This document shows, piece after piece, positions 43,170-53,190 of a stretch of 64,000 nt of DNA. The translations under genes were made by a program, and so were the position numbers. Origin of the DNA: Paracoccus liaowanqingii (GTDB lineage: Bacteria > Pseudomonadota > Alphaproteobacteria > Rhodobacterales > Rhodobacteraceae); contig NZ_CP038439.1 of assembly GCF_004683865.2 (NCBI RefSeq), positions 2,296,001 to 2,360,000 on the forward strand, given 5' to 3'. Positions within the stretch are counted from its first letter, which is position 1, and every line of letters starts with the position of its first letter. The notes under the pieces are model-generated. The model worked only from the letters and a program-made list of their open reading frames with translations, searched no databases and had not been told where the DNA came from.

Positions 43170-44858
43170 ATGCGCCTGTCCCGCAACGCCTCGGCGCAGC
43201 GCTTTTCCTCGACCATCTGGCCGGGCTTCGTCGATGCGATGACCGCCCTCCTGATGGTGCTGATGTTCGTCCTGACGATCTTCATGGTCGTCCAGTCGGT
43301 GCTGCGCGAGCAGATCGACACGCAGGACAACACGATCATCGACCAGGACCGGGTGATCACCGATCAGGATCAGGTCATCTCGCGCCAGGAACGGCAGCTG
43401 GACGAGCTGGGCGCGCAGGTCGCGGCCCTGGGTCAGGCGCTGAACGCCTCGGAGACGCGCGAGGCCGGGCTGGCGCAGGAGCTGGAGACCGAGGCCGAAC
43501 GCACCGCCCGCGCCGAGGCCGAGGCCCGCGACCGCGCCGCCCGCATCGCGCGCCTGACCAGCCAGCTGGCGCAGGGCGAGACGGCGCTGGCCGATGCCCG
43601 GACGCGCCTGACCGATTTCGAGGCCGAGGTTGCCGCCCTTCTGGCCGAGCGCGCGCAGGATCAGGACCGCGTCGCCACGCTGGAGACGCAGCTGGACGAG
43701 ACCGAGACCCGCGCCTCGGCGGCCGAGCTGGCCGTGGCCGCCGCGCGCGCCGAGACCGATGCCCAGGCCGAGGCCGCGCGCCTGGCCGCCGCCCGCCGCG
43801 ACGCGCTGGAGGCGCTGACCGCCGACCTGCGCGCCGAGATGGGCCAGCAGCAGGCGCAGCTTGACGCCGCCCAGACCCGCCTGACCGAGGCCGAGGAGAC
43901 CCGCCTGGTCGAGGCCGAGGCCGCCCGCCTGCTGCGCGAGCGCCTGGAAGGCGCCGATACCGAGCTGACCGCCATGACCCTGGCGCTGGAAGAACGCCGC
44001 CGCGAGGCCGAAGAGACGCTGACCCTGCTGGCCGCCGCCAATGCCGCCCGCGACGACGCGCAGACCCAGGCCCAGGTGCAACTGACCGAAGCCGAGCGTC
44101 AGGCCGCGCTGCTGGCCGCCGCGCAGGCGCAGCTGGACGAACAGGAGGGGCTGACCACCGACAGCCAGCGCCGCGTCGCCGCGCTGAACGAACAGGTGGC
44201 GCAACTGCGCGCCCAGCTGGGATCGCTGCAGGCGCTGCTGGATGCCGCGGGCGACGAGCAGGCGGATGCGGAACTGCGCGTCTCGGATCTGGGGCAGCAG
44301 CTGAACGCGGCGCTGGTCCGCGCCGCCGAGGCGACCCGCGCCCAGCTGGCGCTGGAGGAGGAGGCCCGCCTGCGTGCCGAGGCCGAGGCGCAGGACCTGA
44401 CCCGCTATCGGTCGGAATTCTTCGGGCGCCTGTCGCAGATCCTGTCGGGGCGCGAGGGGGTGCAGGTCGTGGGCGACCGCTTCGTCTTCCAGTCCGAGGT
44501 GCTGTTCGCCCAAGGAGAGGCAACCCTCTCCGAGGCCGGGCGCCAGCAGATCGGCGGTCTGGCGCAGCTTCTGACCGACATCGCGGACGAGATCCCGCCC
44601 GAGATCGACTGGATCATCCGCGTGGACGGCCATACCGACGGCCTGCGCCTGTCGGGCACCGGCCGCTATGCCGACAACTGGGAACTGAGCCAGGGCCGCG
44701 CGCTGGCCGTCGTGCGCTACCTGACCGAGGATCTGGGGTTTCCCGACAACCGCCTGGCGCCCACCGGCTTCGCCGACACCCGCCCCATCGCCTCCGAGGA
44801 CACCCCCGAGGGCCGCGCCCTCAACCGCCGGATCGAGCTGAAGCTGACCGAACGCTAG
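43170..44858 (+). CDS. MotB/OmpA-type stator partner with long coiled coil
   Basis: This is a 562-residue protein with one N-terminal membrane helix (WPGFVDAMTALLMVLMFVL) holding D22, the position of the proton-carrying Asp of MotB-type proteins. It is followed by about 350 residues of unbroken Ala/Glu/Arg coiled coil, and an OmpA-type peptidoglycan-binding domain at the C-terminus (VDGHTDGLRLSGTGRYADNW, ALAVVRYL). The coiled coil is much longer than in flagellar MotB and could span a wide periplasm. It is coupled to the TolQ-like gene. Its stop overlaps the convergent SMR gene. Confidence 0.85.
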   Translation: MRLSRNASAQRFSSTIWPGFVDAMTALLMVLMFVLTIFMVVQSVLREQIDTQDNTIIDQDRVITDQDQVISRQERQLDELGAQVAALGQALNASETREAGLAQELETEAERTARAEAEARDRAARIARLTSQLAQGETALADARTRLTDFEAEVAALLAERAQDQDRVATLETQLDETETRASAAELAVAAARAETDAQAEAARLAAARRDALEALTADLRAEMGQQQAQLDAAQTRLTEAEETRLVEAEAARLLRERLEGADTELTAMTLALEERRREAEETLTLLAAANAARDDAQTQAQVQLTEAERQAALLAAAQAQLDEQEGLTTDSQRRVAALNEQVAQLRAQLGSLQALLDAAGDEQADAELRVSDLGQQLNAALVRAAEATRAQLALEEEARLRAEAEAQDLTRYRSEFFGRLSQILSGREGVQVVGDRFVFQSEVLFAQGEATLSEAGRQQIGGLAQLLTDIADEIPPEIDWIIRVDGHTDGLRLSGTGRYADNWELSQGRALAVVRYLTEDLGFPDNRLAPTGFADTRPIASEDTPEGRALNRRIELKLTER

Positions 44859-45193
44859 TGCCCGACCGTGCGGGAAAAGACATTGATGACCACGACCCCG
44901 GCGACGATCAGCCCCATCCCCAGGACGGCGGGCAGGTCCAGCCGCTGGCCGAAGGCGGCCCATCCGATCAGGGCGACCAGCGCCACGCCGCAGGCGCTCC
45001 AGATCGCATAGGCCACCCCCAGGGGCAGCACCTTCAGGCTGACCGACAGCAGGTAGAAGCTGGCTAGGTAGCACAGCGCCATGCCCACCGTCGGGGCCAG
45101 TCGGGTAAACTGTTCGGACCGCTGCAGCAGCGAGGTGCCCAGCACCTCCAGCGCGATGGCGATGCCCAAGGGCACATAGGGCGACAGGATCAT
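44855..45193 (-). CDS. SMR-family multidrug efflux protein
   Basis: This is a 112-residue four-helix transporter of the small multidrug resistance family, which works as a dimer exchanging cations for protons. The essential membrane Glu is E16 in IALEVLGTSLL, and the later YAIWSACGVALVALIGWAAFG is the family pattern. It overlaps the YihY gene upstream by ATGA and the convergent OmpA-type gene by 4 bases. The substrate is unknown. Confidence 0.92.
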   Translation of the reverse strand: MILSPYVPLGIAIALEVLGTSLLQRSEQFTRLAPTVGMALCYLASFYLLSVSLKVLPLGVAYAIWSACGVALVALIGWAAFGQRLDLPAVLGMGLIVAGVVVINVFSRTVGH

Positions 45194-46218
45194 TGCGGCT
45201 TGGGTCCTCGTTTCTGGGGACGGTCGTCCTCCAAGCCTGCCATATGCTTCAGATGTCCCTCAAGCTCGGAATTGATCTCGGCGCCGACCAGCACGATCGT
45301 GGCGTTCAGCCACAGCCATGTCATCAGCGCGATGACCGCGCCCAGGGATCCGTAGGTCTCGTTGTAATCGCCGAAATTCGCCGCGTACCAGGAGAACAGC
45401 ATCGAGGTGACGACCAGCGCGACGCCCGCGAAGATCGCGCCCGGAGAGATCCAGCGCCAGCGCGACTTGGGCGCGGCGGGCCCCCACCGATAGACCGCCG
45501 CCAGCGCGACGATCAGCACGGCCAGCATGATCGGCCAGCGGATCACGGCGACCAGCGTCTCGCCGCCCCAGCCCAAAGGCAGCATGCGCAAGAGGACCGG
45601 CACGACCGCGATGACGATCAGCATCAAGGCAATCATCACCAGCCCACCAAGCGTGAAGCACATGGCCACGACGTTCAGGCGCAGGAAGCTGCGCGTCTCG
45701 CGCTGGAAGAAGGCCACGTTCAGTGCCGACAGCAGTGCCTTCATCCCGCCATTGGCCGACCAGAAGGCGGTCAGCAGCGCCACGATCCCGGCCAGCGACA
45801 GCGCGCCGGTCGAAGCTGAGGCGATGGCCGTCACCTGATCGTTGATGATCTGGAACGACCCCTCGGGCAGCAGGGTCCGCAGCATCTGCAGATGCGACTG
45901 GATGGTCGAGGGATCGGCCATCAGACCATAGAGCGACACGAAGGCCGTGATCGCCGGAAACAGGGACAGGAGCCCGAAGAAGGTGACGCCGCCGGCGACC
46001 GAGGTCACCCGGTCCTCGCCGATCTGGTTGAAGACGGACTTGCCGACCGCCAGCAGATCGCTGCGCGTCAGATCGCGCAGGCCGGGCTTGGGGCCGGTGG
46101 CAGCAGGCTCGGGCGGCGGCGCCTTGGTCGCGTCAGGCGCCTCCAGCCCGTATTTCTGGCGCGTCTCTGGGTCGAGGGGGCCCAGAAGGGCCCCCAGAAC
46201 GCCGGTGTCCTGCTGCAT
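45190..46218 (-). CDS. YihY/virulence factor BrkB family membrane protein
   Basis: This is a 342-residue inner-membrane protein of the YihY (UPF0761) family, once mislabelled ribonuclease BN. A Pro-rich cytoplasmic N-terminus of about 50 residues is followed by six hydrophobic segments. Family motifs VTSVAGGVTFFGLLSLFPAI, LTAFWSANGGMKALLSALN and GSLGAVIALMTWLWLNATIVLVGAEINSE-type sequence are clear. The molecular role is not established. The start follows AAGGAAG, and translation is coupled to the SMR gene. Confidence 0.9.
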   Translation of the reverse strand: MQQDTGVLGALLGPLDPETRQKYGLEAPDATKAPPPEPAATGPKPGLRDLTRSDLLAVGKSVFNQIGEDRVTSVAGGVTFFGLLSLFPAITAFVSLYGLMADPSTIQSHLQMLRTLLPEGSFQIINDQVTAIASASTGALSLAGIVALLTAFWSANGGMKALLSALNVAFFQRETRSFLRLNVVAMCFTLGGLVMIALMLIVIAVVPVLLRMLPLGWGGETLVAVIRWPIMLAVLIVALAAVYRWGPAAPKSRWRWISPGAIFAGVALVVTSMLFSWYAANFGDYNETYGSLGAVIALMTWLWLNATIVLVGAEINSELEGHLKHMAGLEDDRPQKRGPKPQ

Positions 46219-46235
46219 CCCGTCTTCCTTCTGCC

Positions 46236-46949
46236 TCAGGTCCGGGGTGGCTCGTCCCGCAGGGGGCGGGCGGGATTGGTGTCGGTCGCGCCGGGGCGCG
46301 GGCCGGCGCCGCCGTTCAGGATCGCGCGCAGCTGGTCGGCGGCGGTGACGAACTCGCCCACGATGCCGGTCGCCTGATGCGAGACGCCGCGGAACGACTG
46401 AAATGCCGCCAGCAGCGATTGCGCGACGCCGTTCAGGCCCTGTGACAGGTCCGTGGCGGTCTGCGTCAGATCCTTGGCGATATTAGCGCGGCCGCGACCA
46501 GCCTTGGCGCGGACCTGCGCGGTCCGGCGGTTGTCCTCCAGCGCCTGCGCGCGGACGCGGCGGCGCACGGCCTCGCGGTCGTCCTCGTCCAACTCGGCAA
46601 AGCGCGGCGCGGCGGGGCGGGGACCGTCGACGCGGCGGCGCGGGGCCGGGGCATCGTCATCGCCGCTGAGCGACTGGACCGCCAGAGAGATCGCGGCGGC
46701 GATCCCGGCCATGCCCAAGGCGACGCCGCCCCAGACCACGACCTTGGCGGTCGTCGAGGGCTCGGGCCAGCTGCGCGTGCCGTCCGGCGACACCTTGCCC
46801 GAGGGCGGGATGCGGCTGGAGACCATCTTGCGATGCGCATAGGGGCTGGCCGTCTTGTGGCCCTTGGGGACGGGGCGCGGACCGAAGCGGGTCTGGCTGG
46901 TACGATCGGCCTCGGTCATTTCGGGATGGGCATCATTGGGGGGACGCAT
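46236..46949 (-). CDS. Hypothetical membrane protein, 237 aa
   Basis: I do not recognise this 237-residue protein. It has a charged N-terminus, one hydrophobic segment (VVVWGGVALGMAGIAAAISLAV, residues about 69-90), and a C-terminal helical half rich in Arg, Gln and Ala (ANIAKDLTQTATDLSQGLNG). The start is preceded by CCGGAGA. It is 17 bases upstream of the YihY gene on the same strand and probably cotranscribed with it, and divergent from purB. Confidence 0.65.
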   Translation of the reverse strand: MRPPNDAHPEMTEADRTSQTRFGPRPVPKGHKTASPYAHRKMVSSRIPPSGKVSPDGTRSWPEPSTTAKVVVWGGVALGMAGIAAAISLAVQSLSGDDDAPAPRRRVDGPRPAAPRFAELDEDDREAVRRRVRAQALEDNRRTAQVRAKAGRGRANIAKDLTQTATDLSQGLNGVAQSLLAAFQSFRGVSHQATGIVGEFVTAADQLRAILNGGAGPRPGATDTNPARPLRDEPPRT

Positions 46950-47097
46950 GGCATTCTCCGGTCGGTTATCAGGTCTCGTTGCGACCCAAACCCGCCGGTC
47001 GCGCCGAATGTTCCGCCCAATCCCCCCGCATCTCGATGAAAACTTGCCCCCGGTCCCCTGCCCCGCTATGCCCGCGCCAACCGCAAAGGAGCCCCCG

Positions 47098-48411
47098 ATG
47101 ATCCCGCGTTACAGCCGCCCCGACATGGTCGCCATCTGGTCGCCCGAGACCAAGTTCCGCATCTGGTACGAGATCGAGGCCCATGCCTGCGACGCCCAGG
47201 CCGATCTGGGCGTGATCCCGCGCGCGAATGCCGAGGCCGTCTGGCGCGCGAAGGACGTGCAGTTCGACGTGGCCCGCATCGACGAGATCGAGGCCGTCAC
47301 CAAGCATGACGTCATCGCCTTCCTGACCCATCTGGCCGAACATGTGGGCGCCGATCAGGCGCGCTTCGTCCATCAGGGCATGACCAGCAGCGACGTTCTG
47401 GACACGACGCTGAATGTGCAGCTGGTCCGCGCCTCGGACCTTTTGCTGGCCGGCATGGACCGCGTTCTGGCCGCGCTGAAGACCCGGGCGTTCGAACACA
47501 AGGACACCGTCCGCATCGGCCGCAGCCATGGCATCCATGCCGAACCCACCACGATGGGCCTGACCTTCGCCCGCTTCTATGCGGAAATGGCGCGCGGTCG
47601 CGTCCGTCTGGAACGCGCCCGCGACGAGATCGCCACCGGCGCGATCAGCGGCGCGGTCGGCACCTTCGCCAATATCGACCCGGCGGTCGAGGAACATGTC
47701 TGCGCAAAACTGGGCCTGCGACCGGAACCGGTCAGCACGCAGGTCATCCCGCGCGACCGCCATGCCATGTTCTTTGCCGTGCTGGGCGTCATCGCCTCCA
47801 GCATCGAGAACATCGCCATCGAGATCCGCCACATGCAGCGCACCGAGGTACTGGAGGCCGAGGAGTTCTTCAGCCCCGGCCAGAAGGGCAGCTCGGCTAT
47901 GCCCCACAAGCGCAACCCGGTCCTGACCGAGAACCTGACCGGGCTGGCGCGTCTGGTGCGCATGTCCGTCATCCCCGCGATGGAGAACGTGGCGCTGTGG
48001 CACGAGCGCGACATCAGCCATTCCTCGGTCGAGCGCGCGATCGCGCCCGATACCACCATCACGCTGGACTTCGCGCTGCACCGCCTGGCGGGCGTGGTCG
48101 AAAAGCTGGTGATCTATCCCGAGACGATGCTGGCCAACATGAACAAGTTCAAGGGTCTGGTCATGTCGCAGCGCGTGCTGCTGGCCCTGACGCAGGCGGG
48201 CGTGTCGCGCGAGGACAGCTATCGTCTGGTCCAGCGCAACGCCATGAAGGTCTGGGAGAAGGGCGCCGACTTCAAGACCGAGCTGCTGGCCGACGCCGAG
48301 GTCACCGCCGCCCTGTCCCCCGCCGAGATCGAGGAGAAGTTCGATCTGGGTTATCACACCAAGCATGTCGACACGATCTTTGCCCGCGTTTTCGACAGCG
48401 CGCCGCTTTAG
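47098..48411 (+). CDS. purB: Adenylosuccinate lyase
   Basis: This 437-residue enzyme acts twice in purine synthesis, on SAICAR and on adenylosuccinate. The fumarase/aspartase signature GSSAMPHKRNP is present, as are the catalytic His region GRSHGIHAEPTTMGL and QGMTSSDVLDTTLN. Length is normal. ATG 47098 is preceded by AAAGGAG; the open frame upstream has no lyase features. Confidence 0.97.
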   Translation: MIPRYSRPDMVAIWSPETKFRIWYEIEAHACDAQADLGVIPRANAEAVWRAKDVQFDVARIDEIEAVTKHDVIAFLTHLAEHVGADQARFVHQGMTSSDVLDTTLNVQLVRASDLLLAGMDRVLAALKTRAFEHKDTVRIGRSHGIHAEPTTMGLTFARFYAEMARGRVRLERARDEIATGAISGAVGTFANIDPAVEEHVCAKLGLRPEPVSTQVIPRDRHAMFFAVLGVIASSIENIAIEIRHMQRTEVLEAEEFFSPGQKGSSAMPHKRNPVLTENLTGLARLVRMSVIPAMENVALWHERDISHSSVERAIAPDTTITLDFALHRLAGVVEKLVIYPETMLANMNKFKGLVMSQRVLLALTQAGVSREDSYRLVQRNAMKVWEKGADFKTELLADAEVTAALSPAEIEEKFDLGYHTKHVDTIFARVFDSAPL

Positions 48412-48481
48412 GCGCCCGCGTCAACCGGGCGTTAGGATTGTCATGCCAAGCTGACGTCATCGACGGTGACGGAGGCGGGGC

Positions 48482-49492
48482 ATGACCACCCAGACAGGGC
48501 TGAACCAGCGGCAGAAGGCGGCCGTGATCGTGCGGCTTCTGCTGGACGATGACGAGGTCGCGGGGCTGGACCGGCTGGACAGCGACAGCCAGACGCTGCT
48601 GGCGCAGGAAATGGCGGGGATGGAGGTGATCGACCGCCAGACCCGCGACGCCGTCATCACCGAATTCTGCGACCGTCTGGACGCCGTGGGCGTCACCTTT
48701 CCCGGCAATCTGGACGGCACGCTGGAAATGCTGGGAACGCGGCTGTCGGACGACAGCACCGACCAGCTGCGCCAGCGCGCCGCGATGTCGGGCCAGTCCG
48801 ACCCCTGGGCGCGGCTCTGCAAGCTGCCGAACGAAGCGCTGATCACGCTGGCGCAGTCCGAATCGGTGGAACTGGTGGCCCTGATGCTGTCCAAGCTGCC
48901 GGTCGAGGCGGCCTCGGCCACCTTCCTCGCCCTGCCGCGCGAACGGGCGCGGGTGGTGGCGCAGGCGATGTCGATGACCTCGGGGGTGACCCCGCCTGCC
49001 CTGAAGCGCGTGGGGCTGGTGCTGCTGCAGGCGGCGGCCACCCTGCCCAAGCCCGCCATCGCCACGCCCGCCTGCGACCGGATGGGCGCGATCCTGAACT
49101 TCGCCACCGCCGATCTGCGCGACGACGTGCTGGGCGCGCTGGACGAACGCGACGCCGATTTCGCCGCGGGGGTCCGCAAGGCGATCTTCATCTTCACCCA
49201 TATCCCCGCGCGCGTCGAACCCCGCGACGTTCCCCGTCTGGTGCGCGAACTGGACCAGACGACGCTGGTGCGCGCGCTGTCCTCCCCGACCGAGGCGGAT
49301 GCGGCGGCGGCGGAATTCATCCTGTCGAACCTGTCGCAGCGCATGGCCGACGGCCTGCGCGAGGAACGCGAGGCCCTGGGCAAGCCGCGGCCCAAGGATG
49401 TCGAGGAGGCGATGACCGAGGTCGTCTCGGCAGTGCGCCGCCTGCAGGAGGCCGGGCAGCTGATCCTGAAGCTGCCGCAGGACGAGGGATGA
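48482..49492 (+). CDS. FliG-like protein without flagellar neighbours
   Basis: This is a 336-residue protein resembling the flagellar motor switch protein FliG. The N-terminal LNQRQKAAVIVRLLLDDDEV matches FliG's first helix, and the C-terminal domain (FIFTHIPARVEPRDVPRLVREL, ALSSPTEADAAAAEFILSNLSQRMADGL, KPRPKDVEEAMTEVVSAVRRL) matches the torque-transmitting domain. No other flagellar gene lies in the window. It may belong to a motility locus elsewhere or be a diverged remnant; the central ARM region looks divergent. It is 70 bases after purB. Confidence 0.8.
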   Translation: MTTQTGLNQRQKAAVIVRLLLDDDEVAGLDRLDSDSQTLLAQEMAGMEVIDRQTRDAVITEFCDRLDAVGVTFPGNLDGTLEMLGTRLSDDSTDQLRQRAAMSGQSDPWARLCKLPNEALITLAQSESVELVALMLSKLPVEAASATFLALPRERARVVAQAMSMTSGVTPPALKRVGLVLLQAAATLPKPAIATPACDRMGAILNFATADLRDDVLGALDERDADFAAGVRKAIFIFTHIPARVEPRDVPRLVRELDQTTLVRALSSPTEADAAAAEFILSNLSQRMADGLREEREALGKPRPKDVEEAMTEVVSAVRRLQEAGQLILKLPQDEG

Positions 49493-49570
49493 CGACGGAT
49501 CCGCCCCCCTCGATGGACGGGCTTGCCCCGGACGATCCGCCGCGCGATACAGCGGCGACCGGAGGCCCCG

Positions 49571-49714
49571 ATGACCAACAAGATCGCCATTGCTCTGCTG
49601 CTCCTGATCGCTGCGACCTTTGTCGCGGACCAGATCTGGCTGGGTGGCACGCTGCCGCTGGTTGCGGCCAAGACGCTGGCGCAGTTCATCGAATATCTCA
49701 GCTTCTGGCGGTGA
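49571..49714 (+). CDS. Small single-pass membrane protein, 47 aa
   Basis: This is a 47-residue protein with one hydrophobic segment (IAIALLLLIAATFVADQIWL) and a C-terminal QFIEYLSFWR. ATG 49571 is preceded by GGAGGC. From memory, similar short proteins with a terminal FWR occur before gap genes in other Rhodobacteraceae, which argues that it is real. Function unknown. It lies about 100 bases before gap. Confidence 0.65.
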   Translation: MTNKIAIALLLLIAATFVADQIWLGGTLPLVAAKTLAQFIEYLSFWR

Positions 49715-49818
49715 TCCGGGGCCTCGCCCGTTAGCGTCGGACAGGCGTTCGGCATTTGCATCACGTCTTTCGCCACGCTAGACAACGGGCAACCATCACC
49801 GGATCAAGGGGAATTTTC

Positions 49819-50820
<1,002 letters not shown>

Positions 50821-50839
50821 TCCCGCGATCATCCCGACC

Positions 50840-50874
50840 AAAGGGCCCCCGTGCATCCGCGCGGGGGCCCTTTT
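50840..50874 (+). terminator. Rho-independent terminator of gap, probably bidirectional
   Basis: AAAGGGCCCCCG pairs with CGGGGGCCCTTT and ends in TTTT. The A run on the other side lets it serve the convergent SDR gene too. Confidence 0.88.
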
Positions 50875-50886
50875 CACATCCCGGGG

Positions 50887-51639
50887 TCAGTCCTCGTAGA
50901 TCATCCGGACGCTCATCCCGCCATCGACGACGAAGCGCTGCCCGGTGACGAACCCCGCCTCGTCCGAGGCGAGCCAAGCCACCAGCCCGGCGATATCCTC
51001 GACCCGGCCGACACGGCCCACCGGGTGCTGGTCCCGGTCGCGGTCGGAATGCGCCGACGCGCTGCGGTTTGCAGATTTCTGCCACGGTCCGGTCTCGATC
51101 CAGCCGGGCAGGATGCAGTTCGCGCGCACCTCGGGGCCCAGACTGACCGCCAGCGCATGGGTCATCGCGACCAGCGCGCCCTTGGCGGCGGCATAGGCCT
51201 CGCAATCGGGTTCCGATTGCAACGCGCGGGTCGAGGCCATGGTGACGATGCTGCCCCTGGCCTGCCGCAGCAGCGGCAGCAGGGCGCGGATGGTCAGGAA
51301 GGCGCCCGTCACGTGGCTGTCCTGCCAACGGCGCCAGTCGGCCAGCGACAGATCCTCCAGCGGTCCACTGACCGGATCCGAGATCCCGGCATTGGACACC
51401 AGCAGATCCAGACCCTGCGGCCCGATCCAGTCCGCGACGGCACGGGCGGCCTTGGCCACCTGCCCCTCGTCCCCGACATCGACCGCGTGGCACAGAAGGT
51501 CGGCATCGCCGGCCTGCATCTCGTCCAGCGCCTCGCGGTCCAGATCAAGGACAGCGACCCGCCAACCGTCGCCTCGCAGGCGCAAGACGATGCCACGGCC
51601 GATGCCTTGGGCACCGCCGGTGACGAGGGCGGTTTTCAT
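50887..51639 (-). CDS. Short-chain dehydrogenase/reductase
   Basis: This is a 250-residue classical SDR. The cofactor motif TGGAQGIGRG is at residues about 7-16, NAG at LLVSNAGIS, catalytic Ser in VTMASTRAL and YxxxK as YAAAK. The Asp after the second strand (VLDLDRE) suggests NAD over NADP. There is no clear ribosome binding site before ATG 51639, but no better start is in frame. It is probably cotranscribed with the small protein gene 47 bases upstream. The substrate is unknown. Confidence 0.87.
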   Translation of the reverse strand: MKTALVTGGAQGIGRGIVLRLRGDGWRVAVLDLDREALDEMQAGDADLLCHAVDVGDEGQVAKAARAVADWIGPQGLDLLVSNAGISDPVSGPLEDLSLADWRRWQDSHVTGAFLTIRALLPLLRQARGSIVTMASTRALQSEPDCEAYAAAKGALVAMTHALAVSLGPEVRANCILPGWIETGPWQKSANRSASAHSDRDRDQHPVGRVGRVEDIAGLVAWLASDEAGFVTGQRFVVDGGMSVRMIYED

Positions 51640-51686
51640 GGAGGGAATACCTTGGCAGGGCCGCCCCCGGACAGGGGCGGCGGGGA

Positions 51687-51989
51687 TCACTTGACCAGCG
51701 TCAGGCGGCGCGAATTGGCCCGGGTGCGGCGGCCATAGGGGCGCATGCCCGCGGACAGCATCCGTTCGGTGCTGTGGCCACGCATGCCCGCGCTGGCCAT
51801 CGCGAACATCGCCTCGGACGCGGCAGCCTGTTTTTCCGCGATCATGCGGAACGGCTCTCCGGGGGACTGGGTGATCAGGCCCATCATGCCGGCCATCCGC
51901 ATGCCGATGACCATCTGCGCCTCGATCGCCATGCGCGAGAACTGGGTCACCAGACGAATCTGTGAAGCAGGAAGAATCATGGGGTTCAT
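51687..51989 (-). CDS. Small conserved Met/Ala-rich helical protein
   Basis: This is a 100-residue helical protein with regularly spaced Met and Ala ([40 protein letters not shown]) and a basic C-terminus ([18 protein letters not shown]). I recall similar Rhodobacteraceae proteins labelled antifreeze protein, a name based only on Ala-rich composition. The amphipathic pattern is closer to phasins. Start 51989 is chosen because the residues before it are less conserved-looking; 52013 is possible. Function unknown. Confidence 0.65.
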   Translation of the reverse strand: MNPMILPASQIRLVTQFSRMAIEAQMVIGMRMAGMMGLITQSPGEPFRMIAEKQAAASEAMFAMASAGMRGHSTERMLSAGMRPYGRRTRANSRRLTLVK

Positions 51990-52146
51990 CGGAAAGCCTA
52001 CTTTCTGGCGCATACACGTTTATCGCGCGATGTATCCAGCATGCCGCTGCAGCTGTCTTCTGACAACAAAAACGTTGCAGCAGAGTTCCGGAAATCGGCC
52101 CGAGGCAACTTGGCAATTCGCCCCTGCCATGTATAGAGGCAGGCTC

Positions 52147-53190
52147 ATGACCCAGACCCTGACCCTCCGCCGCCCGGACGACTGGCACCTGCACCTGCGC
52201 GACGGCGCGATGCTGGCGGCCGTCGCCCCGCAGTCCGCAGGCTTCGGCCGCGCGATCATCATGCCGAACCTGGTGCCTCCGGTCACGACCGGCGCGCAGG
52301 CCGCGGCCTATCGCGACCGCATCCGCGCCGCCCTGCCGCCGGGGGCCGCGCTGGACCCGCAGATGACGCTGTACCTGACCGACACGACGGAGGCGGCGGA
52401 CGTGATCGCGGCCTTCGATGCCGGCATCATCCGGGCGGTCAAGCTGTACCCGGCGGGCGCCACCACGAACAGCGCCTCGGGCGTGACCGATGTCGACCGC
52501 GTCCGCCCGGTGCTGGAGGCGATGGCGCATTCGGGCGTGACGCTCTGCGTGCATGGCGAGGTGACCGACCCGGCCATCGACATCTTCGACCGAGAGGCCG
52601 TGTTCATCGACACCGTCCTGGACCCGCTGCGCCGCAAGGTGCCGGGCCTGCGGGTGGTGATGGAACATATCACCACCGCCGAAGGCGTGGCCTATGCCCG
52701 CGCGGGCGGCGAGGATCTGGCCGCGACGATCACGACGCATCACCTGGTCATCAACCGCAATGCGATCCTGGCGGGCGGCATCCGGCCCCATTACTACTGC
52801 CTGCCCGTCGCCAAGCGCGAATCCCACCGGCTGGCCCTGCGCGCGGCCGCGACCTCGGGCGAGGCGACGTTCTTCCTGGGCACCGACAGCGCCCCCCATA
52901 CCGATGCCGCGAAACTGCAGCCCTGCGGCTGCGCCGGCTGCTTCACCGCGCCCAACACCCTGTCGATCCTGGCGCAGGTGTTCCAGGATGACGGCGCGCT
53001 GGACCGGCTAGAGGCCTTCGCCAGCCTGAACGGCGCCGCCTTCTATCGCCTGCCTCCGAACGAGGACCGAGTCACCCTGACCCGCCGCGACACGCCCGTC
53101 GCCTATCCCACCCAGATCACCGCGGGCGACGAGACGGTCACCGTCTTCGACCCCGGTTTCCCCCTGCACTGGCATCCGGAGGACGCATGA
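52147..53190 (+). CDS. pyrC: Dihydroorotase
   Basis: This 347-residue zinc enzyme of pyrimidine synthesis (class II, E. coli type) interconverts carbamoyl aspartate and dihydroorotate. The metal motif [10 protein letters not shown] is at residues about 11-20, the carbamylated Lys is in [13 protein letters not shown], metal His residues are in LCVHGEV and MEHITT, and the Asp is in FLGTDSAPH. The start follows AGAGGCAGG. It overlaps pyrE by ATGA. Confidence 0.96.
   Translation: MTQTLTLRRPDDWHLHLRDGAMLAAVAPQSAGFGRAIIMPNLVPPVTTGAQAAAYRDRIRAALPPGAALDPQMTLYLTDTTEAADVIAAFDAGIIRAVKLYPAGATTNSASGVTDVDRVRPVLEAMAHSGVTLCVHGEVTDPAIDIFDREAVFIDTVLDPLRRKVPGLRVVMEHITTAEGVAYARAGGEDLAATITTHHLVINRNAILAGGIRPHYYCLPVAKRESHRLALRAAATSGEATFFLGTDSAPHTDAAKLQPCGCAGCFTAPNTLSILAQVFQDDGALDRLEAFASLNGAAFYRLPPNEDRVTLTRRDTPVAYPTQITAGDETVTVFDPGFPLHWHPEDA

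Noticed and set aside
41851..44858. Complete Zorya defence system
   Set aside because: Only ZorA/ZorB-like architecture is present; no ZorC, ZorD or ZorE-like gene is adjacent, and the next genes are SMR and YihY family.
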